Both the position numbers and the translations under genes were made by a program. Of a DNA stretch of 64,000 nt, positions 22,010 through 35,575 are shown piece by piece. Position 1 is the first letter of the stretch. Each line of letters starts with the position of its first letter. The notes below the pieces were generated by a model, which was given only the letters and a program-made list of their open reading frames with translations, searched no databases and was not told the DNA's origin. The DNA is taken from the NCBI GenBank assembly GCA_020746875.1, contig JAGTJL010000004.1, positions 2,790,001-2,854,000 of the forward strand. Reading direction: 5' to 3'. This DNA comes from Rhexocercosporidium sp. MPI-PUGE-AT-0058 (lineage: Eukaryota > Ascomycota > Leotiomycetes > Helotiales).

Positions 22010-24081
22010 TTTGTGTGCAACCTCTGAACTCTGAGCTCTTGATTCTCAAACTCTGGAGGAGTTGATGAATCCCAGAGAGCCTGGACGTATCACCACTAGT
22101 AGTCTCATAGGCTAGCCAATTCCTTCCATTCTATCATCCACAACTTACGAAATTGAAAACAGCATAACTGGGCGAGAAGGATATGTATTATTTAGTATAG
22201 CTCGAGAATCATGAAAGGCGGATGGCGAACAATTATCAGACTTTACCTTGAATTGCGGAGAGGGGTTCTTTGATTAACGATTAGGGAGGGAAGTATGCAT
22301 TGACAGTTCATGAAATAGAAAATAATCATAGCAGATAATCAAACGAAACTCAGAATGAGACTCAACTCCCCTCTATTTCTCTGTTCTAAGCCAGGTCAAC
22401 CATTGCCTTCGTTCCTTTTGCATATACACAATACTCGCTCTTGTGTCCTTTGCCTAAGATGCAGCCCCTTCACCAACACTCGCTACTAGTTTTGCTTTGG
22501 AGCGGACTGTAGCCTGTAGGAGAGCGCAACCTTAGGACAGACAGAAAGAGCAGAAGAGAGTCCAGAAGAAGATAGTCCCTCCGAAATAAAACCGAAGATC
22601 AACATCCTCTTGATAAGTCGATAAGTCGATAAGTCCTTCGCTCCGATTCTCAACCAGAACTTCTTCTCACGCTAAGATAAAAGTAACATTGACTTATCCC
22701 AGCCAGCCAGTGGCTTAACATGCAGCGTTCACCTCAGATTCTTATTCAAGAGCAGTAAAGTAAAGCGAAAAGTGTTACGCAAAAGGAAGAAGAAAAAAAA
22801 TACCATGTATCCTTTTGACATTCCTTTCTGAACTCGCAGGCGGTAAATTTTCCTGCCTTTTGTTTCTTTTCTTCTTCAGAACTACTTCCTTCTGGATGTA
22901 TTGATTTTTACCTCTTCGCCATACACAATCACTTCGCTTTTGTTTCTCTTTCTCTTTCTCATTCTCCCCTGACCCGCAAAAGCTTCACCTGACACTAAAT
23001 AACCTACTCAGCCATCCCGAAGACTAAAAGAACCGATACAATAATCTCAAAATACCATACTCGCAGTACAATCAAACCGAAGTCCTCCTTTCCTCTCTAC
23101 CCTCCGCGCACGTCCTCTTTCTTCCTTCCCAGGAGCGTCAAGGAAACATACATAGAAGGCGTACAGAACTGTGCGACCCGACCTAGCTAGCGAGCACTAT
23201 CCTCGATTGAATTGACATGAAAACGAACTCCGTCTTATTGCATCTCGAGCTTCTGAGTTTAGTTTCCTTGCTGTGGAGAGGAGAGGAGTACCGGATCTTT
23301 CTCTCCCTGGGGGATATATATAGTTGAACTGACCTCCCACGCTGCCACGTAGCGGAAAATACCCTCGTGATAGGTCATGCACACAGTCGTTGTAGAGATA
23401 AGATGTCTCTACGCATGTATAGTACAGTTACAAGAACTTCGGGGTTCTGTAGAGCTATTTCTGCTTGGGTATGGACGTGGACTGTCGCTGCTGACTAGTA
23501 GGGAAAAGAAATGGTGACTTTAGGCTTCGTGAGAATATATGGTACGTATTAATGAAGGATTTCTCTTGGGGGTGCCACTGTAGGTACGAAGAGCAGATTT
23601 TTAGGAGTGGAAAATTAGGTAAGATCCTGCGTTCATTCTGAGCCAATATTTATCCTCCGTCCTGTCTAGTATGCACAATCCGTTCAGCTACATAGGTCCT
23701 CAGCAACGACCAGCCATGGCTTGCACCCATTTCAAATAGGTAGGTAATAATCCAGACCAAGACCAAACCCAAACGCCAAACAGCCAACCTCTCGCTATGC
23801 AACGTAACTCAATGCAATGCCTGCCTGCGTCCTAGCCACCCATGTATGGTCCATCATTTCTCATATCCCTGCCGCTTAACCCGGCCGATATCAGGAAGGC
23901 CCAGCCAGTCCGTCTATATGAAGCCTCGGCGTTTTGAAATCCAGTGTTGAGTGCGTGAAAGTCGTAAGAAAGAAATCTAGCAAATAAGACCGATCCATAT
24001 CTCGGGGCAGATGTACAAAGCTCATCATATCCCACAACCACTCAAGAAGTCCCCAAAGGAGAATAAGCAAGTACCACCAGC
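22010..24081. other. 2 kb convergent intergenic region
   Basis: Both flanking genes end here (zinc-cluster gene from the left, PFK2/FBPase2 from the right), so 2 kb is more than two 3' UTRs usually need. It contains CT-rich tracts near 22850-22990 resembling a leader, and a triple GATAAGTC repeat at 22612-22635. No supported protein frame is seen; a noncoding transcript is possible. Confidence 0.4.
22612..22635 (+). repeat. Three tandem GATAAGTC units
   Basis: Direct 8-bp repeat in three perfect copies. Each copy contains GATAAG, the consensus recognised by fungal GATA-type zinc-finger regulators, but its position between two gene 3' ends makes a promoter role uncertain. Confidence 0.6.
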
Positions 24082-25834
<1,753 letters not shown>

Positions 25835-28381
25835 CTTTGCAGTTCTCTCGTTTCCAATATGCGGTGAGTGACGGAAGGGAAGAACGTATTTATCAGAATC
25901 GAAAGAATCGACGAATTTGCAGAGGATTGAAGAGGGAGAGCAGGCAGGACAGGAGAGTTGAGGTGATCGCGTGAGGTTTGATGAGGGAACGGGAATTCGC
26001 GGCTGGCACCGGACACTGCCGAAGCCTGCGAGCTTTGGACGTGGTATCGCCAACTAAAGAGGGAATTGCGTGCAAAGTGTTTATATCTTCAGGCGGTAAT
26101 TGGTGGAGGGGTTGAAGCATAGGGAGGTGTGTTGTTGGTGTAGAGGAATGGAGGAGAAGAGAGGGTTGAACTTGGAGGAAGAGGGTAGAGTCGGGTCCAC
26201 AGATGAAGTGAACTTTTTTGGAGGTTGACAGGGATTGGACGGACCCTGCAATGACGCCCGTTCACCCCGACCGAACTCTTTTCTTTGCCGAGCGAACCCC
26301 GCAATCAACGAGGGGAGCAGCCGAGGGGAAGAGGAGAGGAGGAGGGGTGAGGCAATGAGAGTGGGCTGATGATCTTATTCAAGGGACAAATTAATAGATG
26401 GAAACATACACTTGCAGCAGGATTTCCAAGACCCGAACTTCTCTGCACAATTCAAACTCCGAATAGTTACAGTTTCACTTGAAAACTTCCACCTGTCTAT
26501 CCACCCTTGAAAAACCAAAAAAAATATCCGATCGTCAGGTGCATCGTGGATCTGCTATCACCAGTACATTGAACGCCTGCATGCAGGTTCCCTTCCTAGG
26601 GGTCCTTTGTTCCGAGACATGAGGCACAAATAGGTAGCCAGCCAGCCAGCTGGGATCATGACACTTCAATCCACTGCAGCTGCAGCTCAACGAACAACAA
26701 CACATGGTATCGTGGTATCGTGGTACTGGAAAAGAGGCTTATTCCTGAAAATCATGCGCGGACATCAGGAGACGAGAAGAAGAGAAGAGAGCTTCGGTCA
26801 TGGGACATCTTCTGCATGGCAGTCTTCCCCCTTTCCCTAGTATTTGCTTCTTTCTCAACTTTCGATATTCGTGTAGACAAGAGACTGACTCCGAAATAGA
26901 TAATAGGAATGGAAGCTTTCCATTTCCATATTTTCACTATCATGTCGTCCAAGCCCCAAGCCCGTGTTCCTGATCTGCTCAAGTCTGGGTGACTACTTTA
27001 CTGTGTCTCAACCCAACCCAACCCAACCCAGTGGTCCATTTCGCCGAGGAGCCGGGTCGGGTCGACGGCAGCAGAGATGAGATTACGCAGCCCACTAATC
27101 AGGATGGATCTCTCATCCCACTTGGAAGGAAGAGTCTCAAACTTGCACAAGGCACCGGGTCTAGATCTTTTACTCTCCTTCTTTTCTTTTTCTCTTCTCT
27201 ACCAAGCAATGCGCTTTGGACAGAATTTCTCTCACCGCTTCAGCCTTCCATGCCGTTCATGCATGGGCTCTGCACGTGTTCGGCTCGCTTTGGTTGGTAT
27301 GAGGTTCACGATGCCGAGACCGCGGATTTGTCAATGATAGATAAAGCACACAATGCAGGACAAGAGGCAAGCAGACAAGATCAAGACAGCAAAGCACAAG
27401 AAGAAAGTCCACGTACATTTCCCATACTATAAGTCATTCCCCTCTTCCTCCGGACCGTGGCATTTCCATTACCTCCTGCTGGGATTCCTGCCATCCTGTA
27501 TTTCTGTGTGTCTGTCGCTTGTCCGTCAGATATCGGTTTCTTCGTCTTTTCAGTTGATTGTCCTACGGACAACAGTACGATCCGTATCCAAGGAAAGACC
27601 CGGTAAGATGAATGGGATTGGTGCAAGAGCCCGAACCGAACAGCGATAAGAAGCAGGATGTCGTGTCTCGTCACACCGCTTGTCTTCGTAATATGGATAG
27701 GTAGAGGATGAAGGCTGAAGGATGGACAAGAAGATGATGATTGATGGATGAGAGAATGCAATCTGTTGGGAGGAATTGCAGGCTGGAGTGGATGTGTTCC
27801 GTGCTGAGACGATACTGAGATCTGTCTGTTGGTATGTTGGTCTGATCTGACTTGGCCTTCGCTTTCGCCTTCGCCGCCCAGACTCACCTGCTTGAAGTGA
27901 TATGATGCCCTGCTTATCGCTGACGATAAATGGACGGAATATCTTAAAGCGGCTTTGGAAATGAGGGGTTCTTGAGAAATGTTCCGGCGATCACCCTGCC
28001 TGAGACAATGACTATTTCTGGCACTCTCCCAGATCTCGTAGTTCGTTCGTATGAATCTGTCAAGTATGCTTGAGAGGATGGTAGGTTAGCATTGCCTTGA
28101 AAAGTGATTAATTTGTAAGTCCAAACAACGGCATTACCCCATCCACCCACGCATCCCACGTTCTGCTGCGGGATGCTTTTTCTGGAGCTCGGAGGACGCG
28201 GCCGCCTGGTCCGATACTGAACTAAGCGAGCGAGGGGAGGGATATTCTTAGATCATACTTCACTCTAGCAGCTCCAACTCCAAACACTATCCACTTCCAA
28301 CCTTCTATCAACCTTCCACCAGTCTTCCATCGACATTATCATCAATACCATCATTCTGGCCGCCTATTCTAAGCCTCATCA
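25835..28381. other. Intergenic region with no supported gene
   Basis: 2.5 kb upstream of PFK2/FBPase2. The first ~500 bases hold its promoter and leader, with several short upstream frames. The rest has only overlapping frames on both strands (26989-27432 plus, 27381-27887 minus) without similarity. An (AACCC)4 run lies at about 27010-27030, and repeated GGTATCGT units near 26707-26730. From about 28255 to 28381 the sequence is pyrimidine- and CCA-rich like a leader for the frame that follows. Confidence 0.4.
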
Positions 28382-29083
28382 ATGCCAGACTTGCGCCTGC
28401 ATGGAAATTCGCACAGCAATACTCCTCTGCACCAAAACTGCTGTATGGTTATCGTTGAAACGTCCAGCAGTGCTGCAACAGCCGAGTGGATATTCCAAGT
28501 CCCTTCAAAACTTCTTGGCTCCTTCTACTTCTATGGCTCTACAGTATTCCTAACTCAGCCTCTTCCATATCATTTGTCCTGCTGCTTTATCTGCTGCTAT
28601 TCAAGGATCTTCCCGGTTTCAGCAAGAATACCCGAGGTGGCATCTGAGGCTCTTCCCAAACTCGGCCAGACCCGCTTCGCTTGGCTTTGTTTAGACAGAT
28701 GTCTGAGGGCTTCTCTTATCTCTTGGCTTGATTGGGTTTCTCGCGCCGTCTGTTTGCATGTGCTCGCGTTGCTATTTTCGGAGTCCGATTCGAGGATGCG
28801 GGAATGTGTTTGCGGTTACTTGATGATCGTTTGTGGTGTTGTGGATATTTGGGTGGCGGGAATGACATATCTCGGGATTCTACTGCTGTCATCTAGTCGT
28901 AATCACTATTGCTACTCGCGATTATCTGTTCACATGGGATGGGGGTTTTTTGCCGGACTCGCTTTCAGGTTTGTCACTCGCATCCCAGCGGAAGACCGGC
29001 TGAGAAGCATCTTTCAAGGGATCGCACCTCCCTGGTTGGCCGTCTCGCAATTTGCGAAGAGTTTTGTACCGCTGCAGGCATGA
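28382..29083 (+). CDS. Questionable 233-codon frame with hydrophobic segments
   Basis: An ATG frame directly after a leader-like CT/CCA-rich tract. It contains several hydrophobic stretches (around codons 45-75, 105-130, 140-165 and 180-200) but many Cys and Trp and no recognised motif. The predicted protein does not resemble any family I know, and the codon use looks less biased than that of the neighbouring real genes. It may be a poorly conserved membrane protein, a gene with introns I cannot place, or chance. It is listed because the upstream leader suggests a transcript. Confidence 0.2.
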   Translation: MPDLRLHGNSHSNTPLHQNCCMVIVETSSSAATAEWIFQVPSKLLGSFYFYGSTVFLTQPLPYHLSCCFICCYSRIFPVSARIPEVASEALPKLGQTRFAWLCLDRCLRASLISWLDWVSRAVCLHVLALLFSESDSRMRECVCGYLMIVCGVVDIWVAGMTYLGILLLSSSRNHYCYSRLSVHMGWGFFAGLAFRFVTRIPAEDRLRSIFQGIAPPWLAVSQFAKSFVPLQA

Positions 29084-29505
29084 TTTCATTGAACTCATCA
29101 TCCCATTCCATTGCCTCCTTATCGAGCCCTAATCTTACATATGTCAAAAGTAGCACTCTTGCATATCATCATCTTTCAATCTGACATTTTTGAAAGGCCA
29201 TGGATGTTCATGGAGTTGGAATAAAAGCAGAAAGAACATGCGTCAAAGAAACCTTCGAATAGGAAAGGGCAGAGAAAGCTTAAGAGTCCAGATAAAAGAA
29301 GATGAAAGAAGAAGCACAACGATCCTCGCCATATCCCAACACAGAAACGCGCGTAGTCATTACAGACGCCGAATGAAGATCCACCAATTTGAAGAAAATC
29401 AAGCCTCAAAGAAAAAGTTGTATATTCAGCACCAGTCCAATCAAATCGAAAGCATGATTGATTTCCGCATTCACGATGCTCTGGCCAGAATTCAAAGTTG
29501 TTACC

Positions 29506-31663
29506 CTAGGCATCAGCATCCCCTACGCAATCAAGCTCATCAAGAAGATCAGCCCAATCCTTGTTCTTCTTCAACTCATCCTCATCAAACATCCATCCAC
29601 CAGATGGAGGACGCCTTCCCATACCAGGACCATCGGCTCCATTGGCATAGTTGGCAGGTAGACCTCGGCCATCGTATGGACCAGGCATGCCACCGACACG
29701 CTGCTGACCATATCCACCCAAACCTCCATAACCTTGGATCGGATTACCATGCTCATCGAAACCGAATACTGGCTCGTCCCATCGAGGAGGTCCGTTGGTC
29801 TTGATGCCATCATCCCAATCCCCATAGTTGTATGCTTTGCCCTTCTCGTCAGCCTTGTGACCCTGGTCGGCGGTATCGTTGTATCCATAACTACCCTCAA
29901 AAGCTTCTCCATCAGTGGAAGAAAATGAAGAGAATGTATCACCCGGATTGTATTCCTCCGCAGCCGCAACCGGTCCAGCACCAACCGCAAAGTCCTCCGC
30001 ACCACCAACATCCTCATCACCACACTCAGAAGCAGAAGGCGTATGATACGGTCTGCCGTTATCGGTCTTCTCGTTCTGAGCCCAGAGCTTAGACAAGGTA
30101 GGAAGTCGATCCAATTTGTGCTTGAAAGGAACGACTTGACGTTCATGCCATGCGATGTCATCTGCTTGTTTCTTGGCGACGATCTGGTCGATCAAAGTCT
30201 TTTTCTCGGCGGATGTGAGGTTGGCGGATGGGGGAATGAAATGTTTGATCATGCCTGAGCTGTAGAGATCGACGCGGGGGAGGGGAAATCGACGTTGGCC
30301 TACAAAGAGCATCAGTACAGCATCTCCAGAACTTAGATCGAAAACCAGCATTTTGGGGCAAGGAAGGGTACTCACGAGTCTTCCTAGCTCTAGTCTCACC
30401 CTCCATCTTCAACTCACTCGAATCCGGCCAAAACGTTCTCATCCCTCGTATCTCATCGACCTTTCCCTCTCTCAAAGTGTCTTCACCTCCAGCCCAAAAA
30501 CACGTCTTCTCGCCCAACACCCTACTATATGCCACATACCATCCCACCTCCTTCATCTTCTCCTCCTCACTCACCTCCTTCTCATCTTCAAACAAAAACG
30601 CTAGCTCACAAACGCTGACCTTCACCTCCTCCACTCTACCCCATCCTTGCTTCTCTAACTTCTTCTTAACCTCCAGCATCCTAATTCTTTCCTCCAAAAC
30701 CCTCCTCTGCTTCCGCGCCAAATCCCCCGCGTAAGCCGCATTGTGCGCATTATACTCTGTAGCTGTCTTGGGGAAGAACGGCGACTTCGACAGGTGCAGA
30801 TGGCTGGCTACGGTCTGTAGACGGGTGAATTTTGCGGCGTTGGACGCGGCGGGCGAGATCCAGGATTGGGAGAGTCCGGCGTTGTGAGGTGTTGCGGATG
30901 CCATGGCGGCGATGATACTAGTTGTGAAGACTGGGGAGATTGGGCTGTTGTAGGTTATCTCTATAAGAACGTTGACGACGAGGTTGTTACTGTTCTTGGT
31001 GACTGGGAGGGAGGTGGAAACTGGGAGGACGGGAGTAGGAAGTGAGAGCGGAGGGATCGAGGCGAGGTGTCGAACACGCGGTTCCAGATTCACCTTTGCT
31101 GGTGCAGTTGCTGGATCTGGATCGAAGTCAGTTCTGGTAGTGAATCTGATGTCCTCAGAGGAATTGAGGACTCTGAAAATGGAGGTCCATGGATCGACTT
31201 ACCGGGACTAGGTGTTGCGGGACGGGACAAAACTAGAATGTAGTTAAAGTTAGCAACGATATTCCAACCTTACAAAGGCTTTCTCAATGTCCTCAACTAC
31301 TTTGAGGACATCCAAACTCATGGAATGGGCTTACGAGGAGCTGGTGTGCCAACCCGGGAAGTTCCTATCCACGAAGTCAACACCGCCTTCCGAGCATCTC
31401 CAGGATGTTCTCTGAATGTCCTCATGAGAACACAAGACTTACCAGGCGTACCCGCCCTCGAGTGCGGGATCCACGCACTGGTTCTCTCCAAAGTCGCCAG
31501 CACAGGCTGAAACTTGTGTGCCGGGGGGATCTGGATATCCGGGATCTCGACCCGGGAGGGCTTCACGCCTCGGCGGGTGAAGCAAGCCAACAATACTAGG
31601 AAAAGTCAGTTTGAATGTCCTCAAAGCGGTACAGGACATTGAGTTACCTTCTAAGCAATCCAT
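29506..31663 (-). CDS. Uncharacterised six-exon protein with micro-exons and hairpin-bearing introns
   Basis: Minus-strand exons: 31663-31648, 31595-31443, 31364-31335, 31232-31203, 31116-30376 and 30299-29506, all with phase-1 junctions, giving about 587 residues. Exons 3 and 4 are only 30 nt each and encode GTSRVGTPAP and LLSRPATPSP, echoing SRAGTP at the end of exon 2. The start is an ATG in a strong CAGCACCATGG context. The N-terminal half contains VNLEPRVRHLASIPPLSLP and a hydrophobic block (NNLVVNVLIEITYN); the middle has a basic coiled-coil-like region (LARKQRRVLEERIRMLEVKK); then WYVAYSRVLGEKTCFWAG, LPRVDLYSSG and a Gly/Pro/Asp-rich tail ending near WADLLDELD. I do not recognise the family. 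An alternative acceptor 6 nt downstream (31111) would remove two residues. The first five exons and the hairpin repeat are read directly; the function is unknown. Confidence 0.8.
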
Positions 31664-32030
31664 GGTGCTGGTTTCTGGTGTTGCGAGGTTGCAGTTGTGC
31701 TTACAGTCGTGAAGCAGAGGTGGAAAAAACAGCTTTGTTGACATCCTGCACCACCCCATTGTGGGTCCTGCACTAGCGCCTCCTTAGCTTGCCGTACCTT
31801 GCCTGCCGGTATTCGAAGTTGCATGTTGTGAGTATCTTCGAGGACATTAGAAGTCTCTCATGTGTGGAGATTAGGTCATGGCTTTGTCTGCGGTGGTTTA
31901 TGGGGTAGATAGGTGCTGTGAGGGATTGAATTGAGGGGGCTCGCTACCCCTTTTCGAAGCGAGATTTTGGAAAACTTAGGATTTGGTGGAACGCTGATGG
32001 TTTGCATGTCCTGGACGTCAAGCCAGGACA
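31117..32030. repeat. Recurrent TGTCCTC / GAGGACA inverted repeats, one in each early intron
   Basis: Short inverted repeats recur in the introns of the adjacent minus-strand gene. On the minus strand: intron 1 (31647-31596) AATGTCCT...AGGACATT; intron 2 (31442-31365) a TGTTCTC/GAGAACA stem enclosing GAGGACATTCA; intron 3 (31334-31233) a perfect 10-bp stem ATGTCCTCAA/TTGAGGACAT with a 5-nt loop; intron 4 (31202-31117) GTCCTCA/TGAGGAC. Upstream of the start codon there is a half copy near 31840-31850 and another stem TGTCCTGG/CCAGGACA at 32007-32030. I saw no comparable clustering elsewhere in the window. Confidence 0.8.
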
Positions 32031-32952
32031 ATGAATTGCAGGGAATTGAATTTGCGACTGGTTCTATTGCTGAACTTGTTGACAGACTTTGAAAGATATT
32101 ATGTGGTGCACGCCTTGCAAGGGAACAAATTCACTAAAGCACAAGCACAAGCACTTGAGAGCTTTACTTCCCAACACCTTGAGATCCACTTATCACCACG
32201 CTGCGGCCACCACTGGTCAAAGATACGGTACTGTCAAAGCTTTTTCTTTGCAAGAAGTCTTTAGTCACTCACTCTCACAATATCTAGCTTGTGTAGATTG
32301 GTAGGACGAAAGAAGTCGTAAAAATCACCACCCACCTCTAATCTACGAATGTCTTCTTCTGTCTTTACCCACTAGTGCCAATGGTAAACGATCTTATCAG
32401 GGTGTTTAACGGAGTGAAGTTTATGTTGAGCCTTCTATCTCCTTAGGAGAAATGTTGAGATCATGATTAATCACCCTCTGACCTGCTACTTAGAAGTAAC
32501 TAGTTCGACTTAAGAATAATTACTGCGTATGTAGTAGTATGCTAGATTTTGTGTCTCGTTTACAAGTGACTGCGATACGCACATTAAGAAAGACACAGTA
32601 GAAAGGTAGGATTGAATGGAGAAATGACCGCACAGTGAGCTCGGCGGAGTAATCGAGCACGGAATAGACACATGCTGCTACCATGATTGCGTAGACAAGG
32701 TTAGAAGAAGAAAACGTATCTGTATGAGCGTTGAGTAGAAGCAAAACCTTGTTCGGATGCCTTTCTTGAGTCGGAGGTGGGAGATTCGAGCTGATCTACT
32801 TTGACTATAGACAGTACCGCGTCTGAATGCATTTCTACAGGAATCTGGAATTAGAATATAAGCCTTTGTAGAATTTCATGTGGTAATTGTTTTGCGCACG
32901 AACTGGGGTCCTAATTATGCTACGTGCTTGTCTTTTCCTCTTCTTTGTAAGC
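31664..32952. other. Upstream region between the micro-exon gene and the CorA relic
   Basis: About 1.3 kb. The part nearest 31664 probably contains the 5' UTR and promoter of the minus-strand gene; an in-frame extension without stop reaches about 31759 but its sequence is unlike a protein. The rest becomes AT-leaning and has no supported frame. Confidence 0.4.
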
Positions 32953-34866
32953 CTAAACGAAACCAGCACTACAGTCTTTCAAGTTGTCAGACTTGCTATC
33001 TTGCTCAACTTTGCTAGGATGACTCTTCAAATCTCCGACCGCTTTGTCAGCCATTACATTCCGCGTGTTTAAGAACCATATGCCTTGAATTAATGCTGTC
33101 ATAGAAACAGTTACAAGAATATAGAGCCAGATCCAACGAGACACGACTTGGCCATCTGACTGGAAATTGAAGAAACTTGTGCTGAGGAGTGTTGCGATGA
33201 AAGTAGCAGGTAAGAAAAGCATGGTGACAACAGCCATAGAATGCATTGTGCGAGTTGCGCAGACTCTCTCTTGCAACAATCTTCAAGTCATCAGCGATGA
33301 CTCTGGACTCCTCAGCGATGGATTTCATCAGAACATTATCTAAACGAGCAGCTTCGGCGATTCGCAACGAGGACTCTGTTAGTTGTATGCTCAGTGAGTT
33401 ATCACGTTGAGCAATCAGACTGTAAACGGTCTGAACATAACCCTGTGCTCTTCGATTTAGAAGCTCCGTCCAATCTTTCGATGACTTTGTCGAACAAATC
33501 ATGTATAAAATCAGGGTGCGAACCGAGGCTGTGGCTTCCCCGACCATCACTTTATATGGCTGCGGTGTCGTTTCGAGACATAAGTGACTTGCCTCATCTA
33601 TAACACGAAAAGTTTCAAGCAAACTTTCGCAGTGCTGATCGTATTTCGCTAACTAATTTGCCGAACACGGTTGTGAGGCTTTGCGATAGCTCCAGACTGT
33701 CATTGACCAACGGCTCGCGAAAGGTTGGCTTCATGACGTTGGCAGCTAGACCTAGTTTGTGCTTTACGCTGTTTGTGATTGTGTGACAATGGAAAAGACA
33801 GTTGCGAAGATACGTCAGGTTAAATCCCGAAAGTATAGCAGGTATCAGCATTGGCGAAGCAATTAACCTCTTCTGAGATTTGATTAGTGCGAAAAGCTCC
33901 CGAATTCCCTCATTACGCAATCCCGAAAGGAACGCTGTGGTTTTCATATCGCTTGGACGATACGTTAATCCAAGACAGTATGAACTTTTTTGAGTCGAGT
34001 AGGTTCGGATAATGTACCGCAGACAAGGATTGAGTTCTCCAGGCTCTTGATGGTGCTGCATTGGATGAGTCCGGGCTTCCATGTATGTGGAGCGAGACTA
34101 ACCTTGAACTGAACCGCACAATGATTGAGAGCAGTGCTGAGAAATAATGGAGATAGGTTGAAATTTGTCACGATAGAACTGTAAATTTCCTTTTTGATAA
34201 GAAGTGGCCCCTCTGTCTGTTCCACCTCTAAATGTCTCGGGTCTTCAAGTGCGATGATTCGTAGAGAGGGTTTTTGGATATTTAGGGTCGGTCCCTGCCT
34301 CTGTAGGTCTGAATCGAAAGCACATGGCGGATTTTTAATCCACTCTTCAATTTCAGTGTCAAGAACAACTTGATCAGTGATTGTAGGCTCAGGTGATTCC
34401 ATTATGGTTCCTTAGAAAGCACATTTGAACGGGTAGTGAAAATGCGAACCTGGGTTGCGTATGAAGCATTTAGACAATACAGTCGCCCTCCTTCAACAAA
34501 GGTTGCCGGATCCTCCAAGTGGGTCTGGAAATCAAAGACATTCATATTGAGACTCTTGCGACCACAGGCTTAATTCTAGTCCGCTCACGAAGAAGTTGTG
34601 TTCAGTGGTTGGGAGCCAGGAATGCCTTTATATCAGAGGCCACTCGATGGGGAATCAACGGGGCTTTTGCCGAAGTGACGGGCTGTGCTGATGCGGAAAC
34701 GCCTTGGGTACACGCTGGCAGCCAGCTGCCTACATAGCCATAGCCTCAAATCCGGCAGATTCTCGTTGAGCGGCAACCACTTGCTGAATTTATAGCGACT
34801 TTCTCGTTCTTGTTTGCAAAAAACGTTTGAGTCACGCCAAATTTCAGGACCGGTGCTCAGGGACAT
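32953..34866 (-). pseudogene. Broken CorA-like divalent cation transporter gene
   Basis: Fungal CorA-like proteins are membrane magnesium-type transporters with a large soluble N-terminal domain and two C-terminal spans. Pieces in this order on the minus strand belong to one such protein but lie in different frames: 34866-34633 (KWLPLNENLPDLRLWLC), about 34520-34450 (EDPATFVEGGRLYCLNASY), 34402-33990 (HTWKPGLIQCSTIKSLE), 33990-33650 (GLRNEGIRELFALIKSQKRL), 33640-33290 (SLRIAEAARLDNVLMKSIAEE) and 33279-32953, which holds both spans (MAVVTMLFLPATFIATLLS and WIWLYILVTVSMTALIQG). Frame changes occur near 34633, 34530, 33988 (a run of six A), 33645 and 33285, and stops occur near 34597 and 34545. 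Five or more lesions argue for a dead gene rather than sequencing error. Confidence 0.85.
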
Positions 34867-35575
34867 AACTAGGCGCGGTTGACGGAGTCCAGGCTTTAAT
34901 CCAGACGATGTACAATCACGCTGACCACAACTTGGCTCAGGACGACTTCAGCCGAGCTCAGGCATGTTAAGCCACCCCTCCGTAATTCATTTGGTAGACC
35001 TACCAACACCAAAGTCCAAACCTAGGCATCCAAACCGCACACCACACCACACCACACCACACCACACCCAAGGCACGAGCGTCCCCCTTATTCCCGTGTC
35101 AGAGTGGCAGCCGTCAATCTAGGGTTCGTTGGGAACAACCTCAAAGCACCCCTGGCACAGCGCCGGGGTTAATCGTGGGATCGGAGACCACCACCCTCTG
35201 TGTCTGAGTGGTCAGAAACGAAAATCTTAAGTCGCCTCAGCCTCATCGTTTGACTACGCCCCATGAAGCCTCAACAAGGCAAATTTCAAGGCGGTTTCGG
35301 AAAGTTACCACTTGGGCTAAATACGATAGGGACTACGATAAGAAATGCGACGAATTCATACTCCACAAACGTCCGGAATCCAACTTGAATCACAACAGAG
35401 TCGCAGCATTTCCTAGAAAGTATTTTTACACGCCTCTTCTCTGACTATATGTTAAGAACGAACCAGTTGTTGAATAAAGAGAACCTTCAAATGTAATGAC
35501 GCCTAGGCATTGGCTAACCCCATGAAAATCCTCATGTAAAGAAGCACGCTATACTCTTACAAGCTGGAAAGAACC
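34867..35575. other. Intergenic region with a CACAC microsatellite
   Basis: About 700 bases between the CorA relic and the SAT4-type gene end. It contains a pentanucleotide run of CACAC units at about 35037-35068. A 78-codon frame at 35208-35444 has no recognisable similarity and is not called. Confidence 0.45.
35037..35068. repeat. CACAC pentanucleotide microsatellite
   Basis: About six tandem copies of a CACAC/ACCAC unit in an intergenic region. Confidence 0.85.

Noticed and set aside
27007..27030. AACCC repeats as a telomere-like tract
   Set aside because: Only four units, not the TTAGGG-type fungal telomere repeat, and in the middle of unique sequence.
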